Shown here: positions 34,797 through 46,900 of the stretch, one piece after another
Layout: every line of letters begins with the position of its first letter
How positions within the stretch are numbered: the first letter of the stretch is position 1
Source of the DNA: Astrocystis sublimbata
Lineage: Eukaryota; Ascomycota; Sordariomycetes; Xylariales; Xylariaceae
Reading direction: 5' to 3'
NCBI GenBank assembly: GCA_022453515.1
Contig: JAJNNY010000019.1
Coordinates: 496,001 to 560,000 of the forward strand
Length of the DNA: 64,000 bases
Notes under the pieces: model-generated
Seen by the model: only the letters and a program-made list of their open reading frames with translations
What the model was told of the DNA's origin: nothing
Databases searched by the model: none
Program-made: the position numbers and the translations under genes

Positions 34797-35685
34797 CTCT
34801 CGCTCTCGACTTTTTATGCGCGATGGGGGAAAGCGTTAGTGTGACGGCTGATTTTATTCTGTTGATGACTTGAGACGCCCAGTACCTAGCAGGTGTGCTG
34901 ATTTTGCTTTGTAATACAAAATATACGTCTGCAGGTTCTGTCTACATTCTGGATGTCACATCGGTTTCGATCTGAACGCGCCCCATGCTTCATTGACTCC
35001 AACCCCCACGGCCAGGAACCGCTTAGGTGCCTAGGTAGCTAGTACTTAGTCTCAGATTAGCGTCTGGAGCAATGAGATCGTCGGATTTGAGAATCTGGGG
35101 CGACATATTGTCTCCAATCACGGGTAACTAACCACCAGGGGGGCATGGATGCAGAGCTATCATAGGTTGTTGTGTTCTGTTGTATGACACTCATGAGAGT
35201 TTGTCGATGCCCGACCTACAGTATCCCCAGTCATATAACTAGCACCCCAAGGCAGAGGCAGCTCGATTTTGCCGTTGACACTATTCCTAGGGGTGTCTCG
35301 AGGTGTCATCGACGACGACGCACTGCTGGATGACGAGGTTTGTGGTGACACCGAACGCCACAAACTGGCCACCATTGCGGTTGCGCCGCGGGGGAGCTGA
35401 AATACAAGAGCGGCAGTTCCGATTCTGGAATATTGTGTTGCTATGAATGGTACCGCGCATCAATACTACGGCCAGCCCAGACATCGAGCGAGAAACACTC
35501 GTCCTGCAATTGGCCGGCGACATGCATTGGGCCATCATGGCGCAAGCGACTAGTTTAGCTTGCATTCTTAACATTGGGACCCTCCGTGCAACAGCATGAT
35601 ACACGAGGTCCCATAAAACTCTTAAAGGCTGGTCAAGACTGCAGCGAGTCTCAAGGGCATTCATCCATCTGACGCCCCCATCAAT
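34797..35685. other. divergent intergenic region
   Basis: About 890 bases between the GFA gene (-) and the monooxygenase gene (+). One CCTAGGTAGCTAG-like motif lies near 35031-35043. Short frames on the minus strand (35160-35664) have no support. Confidence 0.5.
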
Positions 35686-37526
35686 ATGGGCTCAACGGGA
35701 CTTCAAAACAAGGCCCACGGGGCGGAAACGTTTGATGTGATCATCGTTGGAGCTGGTATATCCGGCATCAACGCCGCTTACCGGTTGCAATCGCAGCTTC
35801 CAGGCACCACGTTCACCATTCTGGAGGGGCGAGGTAACATTGGCGGCACATGGGATCTCTTCCGCTATCCCGGTATCCGTTCCGACTCGGACCTGTTCAC
35901 CTTCGGCTTCCAGTGGGAGCCTTGGCCCTACGATAACCCGATCGCCGAGGGGCCGCTAATCAGGGAGTACATGAAAAGTTGTGCGAAGAAGCACGGAATC
36001 GACCGTCACATACGCTTCCATCACAAGGTACAGGCAGCAGACTGGTCAACAGCGGCGAGCCAATGGACCCTCACAGCAGAACACGACGGGCAGACGCAGG
36101 AGTTCAGATCAAATTGGGTGGTCTTGGGGACTGGTTATTATGATTATGAAAACCCACTCAAGACAGTGATACCCGGATTGGGTGACTTCAGAGGCAAGAT
36201 CATCCATCCGCAGCATTGGCCGGAAGACTATGACCACAGCGGCAAGAAAATCGCCATCATAGGAAGCGGAGCTACCGCCGTCACGCTTCTCCCGGCCCTG
36301 TCGGATACCGCCGCGGAAGTAACCATGGTGCAGAGAAGCCCTACGTATATCATATCTTATATGAACCGCAGTCCAAAGTCCTCTTGCGTCACGAAGTTCC
36401 TGCCAACATATGTCAATGCGACGTGGATTCGTATGCTATACAGCGTGAGCTTGATCTGGTCTTTTCTAAACCTCTACCGATAGACGATGGCAATGCTCCC
36501 AATGGAGTTGACTATCGCGCAACAATTACCTCATTTCAATGACTGCAGATAATCATAAAATCAGCGACTGACTTCGCAATTTAGTGGGGGGCCTACGCCG
36601 CTGTGCTGTTCACCAAGTACTTCCCCCAGTGCTCTCGATATATTCTAACCAAGCTAGTAATGCTACAACTCCCCGCTCGCATCTCTCACAGTCCTCACTT
36701 CGAGCCCGCTTATACACCGTGGCAGCAGCGGCTGTGTCTTGCTCCCGACGGCGACTTTTTCCGGGCGCTGCGCGAAAAAGAGACAACGAACGTCATAACA
36801 GGGCACATCGACACAGTCACGGAAAACGGCATTCGTATGAAAGACGGCACCACACTAGATGCAGATGTCATAGTAACAGCAACCGGCTTGCGGATGCGCG
36901 TGGGGGGCAAGGTAGCCGTTGCCGTCGATGGCGAGGAAGTCGTATGGGGTGGGCGATTGCTGTGGCAAGGCACTATGATTCAAGATGTGCCAAACAGTGA
37001 GTGCCATCTAGAACTTGTCTTTCTCGTTTGGGTAATCATTGGCGAGGAAACGGCTTAAATCCGGAGTCCGGATCCATGGTCATGCCTCAAGATTCCGAAC
37101 CCCCGCAATCGCGCTCATATGGCGAACAGCTGACTTTAATATCTGAAAGTGATGTTTGTGATCGGCTATGTCGACGCTTCTTGGACACTTGGCGCCGATT
37201 CTACAGCACATCGTAGGCCAACTCCATAATACACATCTCTTCTTTGGAGAAATAAAAGCTGACGCATCGTTTTTGCAGTACTTGTCCGGCTCCTGAAACA
37301 TATGAAAGCAAAGAATGTCACCACTGCCATTCCTCGGGTGCCACCAGGAGGCACAAATGGGTTCAGAAAGTTCTTCCCCTTGGAATCTAGCTACAGACAG
37401 GCGGCGGATGCCGCGCTGCCTCGGTACGGCAATACGGGACCCTGGTTGCCAAAGATAAGCCCGCCTTGGGACTCGATTGTTGGGAAATGGGGTGATATTA
37501 TTACTGGACTTCATTTCGCGAGTTAG
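35686..37526 (+). CDS. Baeyer-Villiger-type flavin monooxygenase
   Basis: Exons 35686-36444, 36585-36996, 37150-37212 and 37279-37526 join in frame to 493 residues. The FAD Rossmann motif is VIIVGAGISGINAAYRL, followed by GGTWDLFRYPGIRSDSD. The BVMO fingerprint FxGxxxHxxxWP reads FRGKIIHPQHWP, and the NADPH Rossmann motif is IAIIGSGATAVTLLP. The third exon restores FVIGYVDASWTLGAD, and the last VRLLKHMKAKNVTTAIPRV, both conserved in this family, which is why I accept the weak acceptor CTGAAAG of exon 3. Such enzymes insert oxygen next to a ketone (ester or lactone formation) or oxidise heteroatoms, using NADPH and O2. A P450 follows on the same strand 468 bases later, suggesting a two-enzyme oxidative module. 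Substrate unknown. Confidence 0.88.
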
Positions 37527-37617
37527 CAGGATGTATAGCTCAAATGTAGCTTAAATCAAGGAATTTCCTTCTAAACCCATATTCATAGGGAACTTGGTGA
37601 TGCCTCGAAGATCTTTC

Positions 37618-37785
37618 AGTACCTCATGTTGCGATTCATTATATATAAAGAATTATTAAAATTACTATTAGCTTTAAAATTCTATTATTTTACTTTAATA
37701 CTATTTAATAATATTACTAAACATATACTTAAAGCTATAGTATTTCATTATGATCTTACTATAGCTAAACTTAACTTCTAGCTGT
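37618..37785. other. extremely AT-rich island (RIP-like)
   Basis: About 170 bases made almost only of A and T, with many TTA, TAA and TATA steps and very few G or C, abruptly bounded by normal-composition DNA. In filamentous ascomycetes such blocks are often remnants of repeats mutated by repeat-induced point mutation; alternatively it is a simple AT-rich spacer. No terminal repeats are visible. Confidence 0.6.
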
Positions 37786-37842
37786 TAGTTTTGCGGCGAA
37801 GGGTTAAGGTGCACAAAGAACTCCGACTACCCCTGCTGCAAG

Positions 37843-37872
37843 CAACCAACACAAGCGCAACCAACACAAGCG
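37843..37872. repeat. 15-bp direct repeat (two copies)
   Basis: CAACCAACACAAGCG occurs twice back to back about 120 bases before the P450 ATG, in the presumed 5' leader. Confidence 0.75.
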
Positions 37873-37993
37873 CATCCCGCCCCGCCCCGCGCCTCCCAAC
37901 TTCGACTTTAATCGTTAACATCTATGATCTACTCTGCATCTTCTTACCCTCTCGTCTTCTCTCCCGTCCCATTCGTGTGGCGTAGAACTTCCC

Positions 37994-39696
37994 ATGGCCG
38001 TTCTTCAAATCTTTCTAACGACAGTGCTTTTGGCCGCCCTGCTGACGATCGGAGGTGCCATACGCCGTTTGTTCCTTCACCCCTTGGCTCATATTCCCGG
38101 CCCGAGACTTGCGGCTCTCACCTGGTGGTATGAATTTTACTACGACGCCATTCAACCCGGCCAATATGTCTTCAAAATCCAGGAGCTGCACAAACGATAC
38201 GGTAAGCCCAGTCCGTGCGCATGTGTAGTTCACAGCCCTGCATCACTGACCTACCTCGCAGGACCAATCATCCGGGTCACCCCGGACGAGATTCATATCT
38301 CTGATGTTGGATTCCTCGACACCATTTATGCCCCTTCTTCGTCCCCGAGAGACAAGTATGAGTACCAACTGAGATCCTTGCGGGTTCCCGGTGGAGTTGG
38401 CACTACTCCCAGTCTTGATGTCCATCGCAAACGACGTGAAGCTCTGTCTCCATTTTTCAGCAAACGCAATGTGCTCTTCCTTGAGCCGACGATTACCGAG
38501 AAAGTTCAACAGCTTTGTCAATTGCTTTTGAAACATGCCTCCGAACAGACGCCAGTCAATCTTTCGGATGTCTTCTTCGCCTTCGCCAATGAGTAGGATC
38601 CCTTCAAATCTGGACGAAGAATGATCCTAACAGAAGCTAGTGTTGTCAATAACTTCTTGTTCTCTCAGAGGACAGACATCCTTTCGGATGAAAAGAAAGC
38701 CGCCACATTACGCCATAACAGCTACACACTCATTATGGGTACTCATCTCAACAAGCACTTCCCGTTCATTCCCGACTTCCTAGAATCTCTACCGAAATCC
38801 ATCAGCAGACCTATCATGCCACCTGCATTGCTTGATATGCTAGACCTATTTGATGTATGGGTTCCCCTGAAAACTATTGGCATGGTGTCCTAATACTAAA
38901 GACGCAGCGAGTCCGAGCCGAACTAGTAAGCATTATCAAAGCCAAAGCTTCTGGGGCCGGTAGCGATTCGTCGAGTGCAAAATCTGTATATTATACTGTG
39001 CTCAACAATCCTATCTTGCCCGCACCAGAGAAAACTTTCCTCCGGCTTGAGCAAGAAGGCGCACTTCTGGTTCTCGCAGGAACTGAGTCACCAGCCAAGT
39101 CCCTCAACATGATTTTCTACCACCTGCTGGCCAATACACAGATCATGACCAAGCTACGGGAAGAGCTAAGCACCGTCGCACAACCAGCGTCGTGGACCCA
39201 ACTTGAGCGACTGCCATATCTCACCGCGGTCATCGAGGAAGCTCACCGTCTCTCCTTCGGTGTCACGGCCCGAACAGCACGTATCGCTCGGGAAACACTT
39301 ACATACACCCCTACATTGTATGCAGCTTACTCTCCGAACATCGGAAAGTCCTTCAAGATTCCCGCCGGTACTCCCATGAGCACAACTACCTTGAGCGCCC
39401 ATACCGCACCGAGTGTTTTCCCCGACCCATTCGTCTTCTATCCGGAACGCTGGCTCGGTGACGAGGGCCGCAAGCTCCATAAATACCAGATGTCGTTTGG
39501 GAAAGGCAGCAGAAAGTGCCTTGGCATCGAGCTGGCACGTGCCGAGATGTATCTGGTGACTGCGGCGCTGGTTCGGGGCTTTGATATGAGTTTATGGAAG
39601 ACTGAGGCGAGCGATGTGGCATTTGTTCATGATTATCATGTTTCAATGCCGAGCATTGACTTCAAGGGGTTGGAGGCTACGATAACTGCCCTGTGA
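37994..39696 (+). CDS. cytochrome P450 monooxygenase (cluster-type, trichodiene-oxygenase-like look)
   Basis: Exons 37994-38201, 38262-38592, 38641-38854 and 38908-39696 join to 513 residues. An N-terminal membrane helix is followed by HPLAHIPGPRLAALT, then GPIIRVTPDEIHISD, the form common in fungal secondary-metabolism P450s. The I-helix is VLAGTESPAKSL, the K-helix ExxR is EEAHR, the meander PERW is FYPERW, and the haem loop is FGKGSRKCLGIELA with the ligand Cys. The protein should sit in the ER membrane and use a reductase. It is co-directional with the BVMO immediately upstream. The donor of exon 2 is GTAGGA and the acceptor of exon 3 is GCTAG; both restore conserved sequence (FANDVVNNFLFSQ). 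Substrate unknown; the family resemblance is my impression, not a search result. Confidence 0.9.
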
Positions 39697-39723
39697 GGAA
39701 GTGCAACATGGTCTCAATGGCTA

Positions 39724-39729
39724 AATAAA
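39724..39729 (+). terminator. polyadenylation signal (AATAAA)
   Basis: AATAAA 28 bases after the P450 stop codon. Confidence 0.45.
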
Positions 39730-41124
39730 GTATTAATCACTACACTAAACAAGGAATTTGCAACTTTAGATAATATCATTGCCTTGCACAGTTGCAGGTA
39801 TTATTGAAAACAATACTTTGGGGGTCTCAATTGTACTTGAAAGTTGTGATATTGAGTGACTACATCTGTGCTGTTGAAGCGGCTCTTTATGCCTACTTTA
39901 AACTTGTAATGGGTGCTACGAACCAACATTGCAGGAACTCCACAGACCCGTTGGCAGGCCTTAGGAATGAGAAGCTGTGAATTCAGCTTCGGACATGGAA
40001 AAACTATTCCACGATGAACGTAAGGTGTTCTCCAAGACGAACAGCATAGTAGGATGGGAAGGTTTCGATCATGCATTTAGCTATGATATCATTGTGCTTG
40101 ATGTACAGCAGTGACCACGACAGCTCACACTGAGATACGTAAGTTGTGCCTTGAATTCTTCGATGTCGTCACTAAACCCGAGGTAAGCTATTCTCCCAAT
40201 TTTCAACGGCACATAGGAACAGGAAACCTGAGAGGGTCATATAATCCATGTAGGCATAGCGCGAAGGCGTAACCTCGGGGCTTTTTCTAGTGCCCAGAGC
40301 AAGATTAAATTGACAACCTCTTAGCACTTCGGCAATAGGTCGTGTTGCTTGGCTCACTCTACGGTCACAAGTCTGTACTCGACTTAATCGTTTATTACGT
40401 ACTCAGGCGGTCTCATTGTGGAAACTTGGAGCTTGCTCTGCGCCACAAGCATTCCTATCGAGAAATCACTTATTGTACGAATGGTTTTCGCTTAGTTCAT
40501 CTACTGTAGCCCATGACTTATGATTCGTTGTTTTCTTGGAGCTGAGGCGATATCGCTGATTCACCCATTGTGAAGTATATCAAAATGGCCACGAACCCAG
40601 AATCCAAATATGGTAACCTCTGCGTGAGAAATCAAAGAAAATTCCTACGCCTGTTTTCACTAACCTCTAGATCTCTCTATCACTACGAAGGCGATGTAGA
40701 TTCCAACACCAATGCTTTTGATATTGATCTTAGATGTTATATGATGATAACAAGCTATCGGTTACGACGGCTTCGTAGCTGAGGCCCTTGGCTACGGCCA
40801 ACCGGATGTAGAACTCTCTTTCATCGTGACTTGAATTTCTCCTTCATAGGCCAACGGAGTACTTCAATACCTGAGTGCTGATACTAATTAAGGAATGTTC
40901 CAATCAGAAGCCCGCACAAATGTTGTATCCACTGATTGGGTTACTGCCGGTTCAATACCCTGGCAACGTTAATGTCGGAGGCGTAGTATCCGGGTTGCTC
41001 GCCTAAATTGACCAAATGAACGAATGATGGCACTAGTTGCAGTCAAGATCAGCGAGCGCTTGGAAATGACCACCTGGTTTTCGGCATCTTTGCCGGAATT
41101 CCAGGAGGTAGAGTCTGAGGGATA

Positions 41125-41132
41125 CATATATG
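41125..41132 (+). promoter_or_regulatory. TATA-like element of the DUF1996 gene
   Basis: CATATATG about 100 bases upstream of the ATG; positional inference only. Confidence 0.35.
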
Positions 41133-41226
41133 TCGTTTGGTATCGCATATGATCACCTTCAGCTCTCTCCTCCCACCAACGGTCACCATCAGAGATCATC
41201 AAAGATCTACGCTGCTCGTCTTCAAG

Positions 41227-42855
41227 ATGAAGTCAATCATCTCCGCCGTCGTTCTCGCCGGGCTCTCCGAGGCTGCCCTTCGATTTGGTTGTGTAAGAAT
41301 ACCCCTTACATTTTGATCGAATTTTGAAATGCGCTTTTTCTACAACAAGTGCTTGTTGACTAACTGTCACTCGGTATATAGTCTACCTTGGACATTGAAC
41401 GACTTGATCCTGTTGTTGAGCCTGGCAGCGTTCCGTCGGCCCATCTCCACCAAATCGTAGGCGGAAATGCATTCAACGCGTCAATGCAGCCAGAGGATGG
41501 AGATCCTGCCGAGAAAGCGAGCTGCACAACATGCACATTCTCTGAAGATTTCTCCAACTACTGGACGGCGGTGATGTTCGTAAGTGGCTAAGCTGATGCA
41601 TCCATCGATCGGCAGCACTTTGGAATCAATCTAACACCAACTCTCGCAGTACAAGCACCAGAATGGATCATACCAGCGTGTTCCAATCATGGCCAACGAT
41701 GCCCTTCCTATGGGAATCAATGGCGGCATGACGATCTACTATACGCAACAAGACTTCTTCAACAACGGAAACCAAAAGATCACCAGTTTCCCCAAAGTCA
41801 GTACACTCATTACTTGGACGAGACTTCATGAAGTGTGGTGTTCTAACGGTAATAGGGTTTCCGTATGACTGCGGGCAAGGTCACAGCCACCTCCAAATAC
41901 AGCAAGGGACTCAAATATGTCTGTCTGCAGAACAAGTCCACTCGATTCCCTGAACTAGATCAGTTCCCCACCCAGAAATGTGTTGGTGGTATCATGACAG
42001 TCCACCACTTCCCGGCGTTAGTATCTGCCCCAAGGAATGTCTATATGAATCTTCATGACTGACTTATGACCCAATCAAGATGCTGGGATGGCAAGAACCT
42101 TGACAGTCCCGACCACCAATCTCACATGTACAACACAGTGAATGACGCTTTTGTCAACTCTGGAGCTTGCCCAGCTTCGCACCCTGGTAAGATAAACAGC
42201 CTCTGGCTTCCTCCGAAGACTGCTTTTGTCTTGCATACCAACAATACTAACTTCATGTTAGTTCGCGTTCCTCAAGTCACATACGAGACACTGTGGGACA
42301 CGACGCAGTTCAACAACCTACCATGGCCCACAGACGGATCCCAGCCATTCCTTCTCAGCTACGGCGACGAAACGGTGCGTCTAGATTTACTAAAGACCTG
42401 ATATCTCACGACAAGGGCTGTGTTACCCATCCTCCCGCACCCCCACCCAAGAAACGATTCCGCACAACCCACCTTTGAGCCCTGACATCTATCTTGTCCT
42501 CCTATATCACCATCACCGTATATGCACATCCTCATCTTGCCCACGACAACAAAACTACCGCGATAAATGCTGATCCTCTGCGGTAATAGGGCTTTGGAAC
42601 CCACGCCGACTACATGTTCGGTTGGAAAGACGATGCTCTACAACGCGCCATGGACTCCAACTGCATGTTCAACGCGTGCGAGAATGGCAGACCCCTCAAG
42701 TCGCAGCAACCAGCACAGATGAACGCTTGCCAAGTGAAGCCCACTGTCAACGAGAACATCAACGGCTGTAAGTGATTATTCTTGCTAGTGTGTCTGCTCT
42801 TGCTCACATGTTCAATGATATAGGGCTTCCTGAGCTTCCCGGAATGAGCATGTAA
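41227..42855 (+). CDS. secreted DUF1996 protein (eight exons)
   Basis: Exons 41227-41292, 41382-41579, 41650-41796, 41856-42016, 42080-42186, 42262-42374, 42590-42767 and 42824-42855 keep frame and give 333 residues. The N-terminus MKSIISAVVLAGLSEAAL is a signal peptide. The rest matches the DUF1996 layout: DPVVEPGSVPSAHLHQIVGG, CTTCTFSEDFSNYWTAVMF, GGMTIYYTQQDFF, FPKGFRMTAG, CWDGKNLDSPDHQSHM, PVRVPQVTYETLWDT and GYGTHADYMFGW-like GFGTHADYMFGW. The many Trp, His and paired Cys suggest a compact extracellular enzyme; some basidiomycete DUF1996 proteins (WSC-linked) have been reported as secreted, but a general function is not established. Exons 3 and 4 use less common donors (GTCAGT, GTTAGT); without these splices the conserved FPKGFRM and ACWDGK joints are lost. 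The 2- to 3-exon spacing is dense, with introns of 57-215 nt. Confidence 0.88.
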
Positions 42856-43940
42856 GGAATTAGGAATCTATGCTTGCATACATCACACATAAAGGAAAGA
42901 GCTTTGAAGTTGTAGCGGGCTAATGGTGAGCGAGGTGGTGGTGCCAGTGGTGGCCGGATAGACTGTAGTGTTAGAACGATAGGTGCACTAGATGTTTAAT
43001 CCATTTCATCCCCTGTTTCGGCCCCCTCCAAATTAGACATTGAGCTGGTTTATCCTTTTTACTGATTGATAATGACCCAAAATGGTTAACATGATGGCTG
43101 TAAGATTTCTCGTGGCGCCTATGATGATACCATACATTGATCACTCAACATGCCGGGTCTGCAGCTCTAAACAACTACACTAATTATCAAAACATATGGC
43201 GTTGTCCACTCGGAGAAGTCGACCGTCTGCAGCCACTTATATACAGAACCGTGACATGACTCATGCAATGAGTACCTGTTATGTGTAATAATGACGGACC
43301 ATGTGCCTTAGGATGAAAGCTTATATAATTTCCTGCTTTGCTAAGTGAGGAACATGCTAGAATTCTTCCCAGCAGTCATATTACCGATTTTGAATTCCTT
43401 TAATTACAATTTTCGATTCATTCTTTTATCTCAGAGCTTGACCATTCTTTGTTTTGTTCTTCTCGCTTTAAATACTATAGCTGACATGCGACCTAAAAAT
43501 GAGGGGTTAAGGGAGTACCTTCTTTGTAGTCGGACTTACCCACACGATTATATAGCAGCTTAGAATGCGCGGTTGAAAGAATAACAACCTTTAAAGTAAA
43601 TTCGGTCAGACAGTGAGAATAATCGTATACTTTCAACGAAAAAAGAAAGAAGAAACAAGTATTAAAGAAAGTTTGAAAAAGGGTGAGTCTTAAGCTCCCT
43701 TTCGATCTCACAATATATTCATTGCTGTTATAGACTTTGTTGGTCCCCTTTTTAATGTTCAATGTCATTGAAACAACGACTTTGGAGCTTGGAACCCTTG
43801 CTTTATATCACATACTTGATAAAAAATTTGTTTCGGAAGATAAATCAAGTTAAAACATGTTTTAGTAGATTGTAGGCATCGTCACCTGCAGTTTGATCTG
43901 GAACACCCAATTTTAGTTGACTCTCTAGAACCTGCCAACG
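42856..43940. other. AT-rich intergenic region
   Basis: About 1.1 kb; the second half (about 43300-43930) is AT-rich and has only chance frames. It forms the left flank of the SNF2-like gene. Confidence 0.5.
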
Positions 43941-46900
43941 ATGGATTTACCAAATGATACAAACAGACGCAATCTTGAAGGCCTTCAATTCGAAATCTTT
44001 GAGATTAGAATAACGTCGCCTGACAGTCAAACTATGCTCAAATCATACAGTTTCCAGCGATATGTAAATTATGCACCAAAACCCCCTATAATCGTTGCAT
44101 CAGACTTCAAATACGCAGATTTTCGCAAGAGCTTGGATAAGGACCTCCACATACCCCTTGATGCTACACTTTATTCACCCCCCAACTCTGGTGTTGTAAA
44201 CGTCGACAGCAAACGCACCGCCCTCATCGCCCTCACACAGATACAAGGTTCAGACAACATTGGAGGTATTGCAGGTACTAAGGACACTCCAATACTCAAT
44301 CTAACTCACCGCCCAACTCCGAAACCATCTACGCCACAAGATAAGGGAAAAGGAAAACCACAGTCAGTCCTAGACAAGGTTCAGAAGAAGCCCTCAGATA
44401 ACGACATTCAACCGACCACTCCAGTCCGACCTACTCACAAGAGACCCAAAAACACTACAATAGATAGTCCGGGAACTATATCGGAGGATGAGTCAGAAGT
44501 TGCCCCCAAGATACCCGACGACGATTACGATGATGGTTTAGGAAACGACAACAACGTCATGAAAGCCTTCGATTATGATTGGTCTTCCGTAAGTGAAGAG
44601 GATTGGAAGAACTGTTGCATTTTTTTCTCCTGTGATCTTGATGCGCCAAAGATCAGAGTCACAGGCATTAAAGTTGACATCGAGCCTTACCAAGCTTTTG
44701 CGATTTACAGGATTCTTGTACAAGCGAAAGAGCGACGAAGCTCCTTCATACTTGGGGATGACACTGCGTTCGGAAAGACTGGTATCGTCCTGGCTGCCGC
44801 AACTCTCTTCCACGTGATTCATAATGCATACAAGGAAGCTTCTCTAGAATGGAGGCAAGGCAACTCTACCAGAATGAAACACCTCCGCGAAGGCGCTCCT
44901 CTATCTTCGATCTGTCCTACCCAAAAGGGAAGAGTTCAATGCCCTTGCCAACAAAACAGTTTCTCACGGCAACTGATCATGACAGCGGTTGATTACCCAA
45001 GTCTAATTGTTACTCTCCCAGGGCATATCCCAGCTTGGCTTGCCGAGGCCAAGAAGTGGATTGATGTATCCGAAGATTCACCAGCGTTCGATGTCGTCGT
45101 TAAAGTTTCTCATCATACATTCAAAAACAGAGCTGACACCCAGCATATTGATGAAAAGAGTGCGATGGAACTAAGACCATATCTTCCAATTAATGAGAGG
45201 GATCCACCAAATGGTGACGGGTCACAGAATATCGTATTGATGTCCGATAGAGGTGTGAGTCAGTTTCTTTCATATTTCGAAGCCGGCGATGCCGTAACCG
45301 ACACCAACGAGTCAGAATATTACCGCATGTGCGCCAGTTTTGTTTTCTTCGACGAGTTTCCCTCCTACAAAGGTTCCAAGACCAGTCCTACAGCTCCATT
45401 CAAGATGCTGCAAAAGTTGAATTTAAATTCAGCTGGTACCAAGAAAGAGTGTCCACTGCTAGCTGTAGGTATTTCTAGCTCGGCACGAGCTGACTTTGCT
45501 AATTTCCGGCCATTTGTCCACCACGCCTTGACCCAAGGAGACACAAGAATTCCTGGCTTGGAAAGCGAAATTGAGTTTGATAAGTACGAGAAAATATGGG
45601 AGAATCTGGTAAAAACTCTCAATCTTCCGACAAGAAATGATACTCGCGAACGCGAGAATCTCCTTGGTTTTCTACGCAAATTCATTCCTCACATCATGAT
45701 CTCACGCCGTAGAGGAGACAAATTTCGAGGATCGGTCATCCTTGGGAAAAGTCCTATACAGCTGATCCCCTGCGATACCCGATCGGAAAGCTGCATGCAA
45801 GCCTTTGATAAGTTGATATCACAGGTTAAGAAATTTGTGAATCAAGAATACAACCTCAAACTCAACGAATGGCTCTTGGGCAAGAAGGAAGGGAAGAAGC
45901 CCAACAAGAGGGCTATTGCGCAAGCAAGGCTTGAATTTGTCTCCGGCGGGTCTCGGAGAAGAGCGAGCTCAACAGTGCCCCAAATACTGTTGCGTAGTTC
46001 AACCTTTCCTGCACTTGCTCAAGTGGTTCACGAACATACGCCAGTTGACTACTCATTACTGCTGGGAAGTGCCATGATAGAGCTAGCTACGAGAATAAGC
46101 CGCATACTAAGTCCAAAGAAGCTCAGCGACGACTCTAAGGTCAATGCAATGAAAGAAATGGATGACTCATACTGGTGGGAACGCAAAAATAAATTATTTC
46201 AATCATCGCCCAAAGTTCAAGAAATCCATCGCCGGCTCCATGAGTTGTTAGACCTCGCTGAGAAGCAGACTGACGACCCCTCCCAGGAGGACATTGGTCC
46301 GCCGCCCAAAGATGGCACGAATATCAGGCATCTCCTTGTTTTCACAGACTATCCTCTATCGGCGTTTCTGATCTTAATGGTACTTCTCCCACGGTTCATA
46401 GAGCGGAATGTGGTTTTTCTGTACGTTCATAGTGGGGTGGACATAAATGAAAGGCAAGAAATCGTTAACTACATGCAGAAGGATTGCTCTCCGGGAGATC
46501 CTGTCAAGGTCCTCATCTCGACAATGAGGATCATTGGTCGCGGATATAACATTTTCAGAGCGAACACAGTCATAATCACAGAAGTACCAAGGAACACAAA
46601 TCTTCGGGACGAGGCATTTGGGCGAATCGACAGGAGAGGCCAAGTCATGCAAGTGAATCTAATCCAATTATACGATAGAAATAATCTCGCAGAAGAAATT
46701 AGACGAGTCCACAACCACAATCGAGACCAGCTCACATCCCAAATACAGGACAACACCACCCAGTACCCACTCGCGTCTTTGATTCTTGGCAAGGAAGTCG
46801 AAAAACTCGACAAGCAAGGTGACAAAGATGACGACCCCTTTATTGACAAACCGCCCACCGAGAAGCATCAGGGTGCCGAGAGTGGGCAGGATACTGGTCT

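Larger units (their letters stand above)
37527..37993. other. intergenic spacer with AT-rich island
   Basis: Separates the BVMO from the downstream P450. Most of it (about 37618-37785) is extremely AT-rich, followed by two 15-base direct repeats just before the P450 leader. Confidence 0.6.
39697..41226. other. intergenic region
   Basis: About 1.5 kb between co-directional genes; only short random frames. A CATATATG stretch near 41125-41132 may be the TATA element of the DUF1996 gene. Confidence 0.5.
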
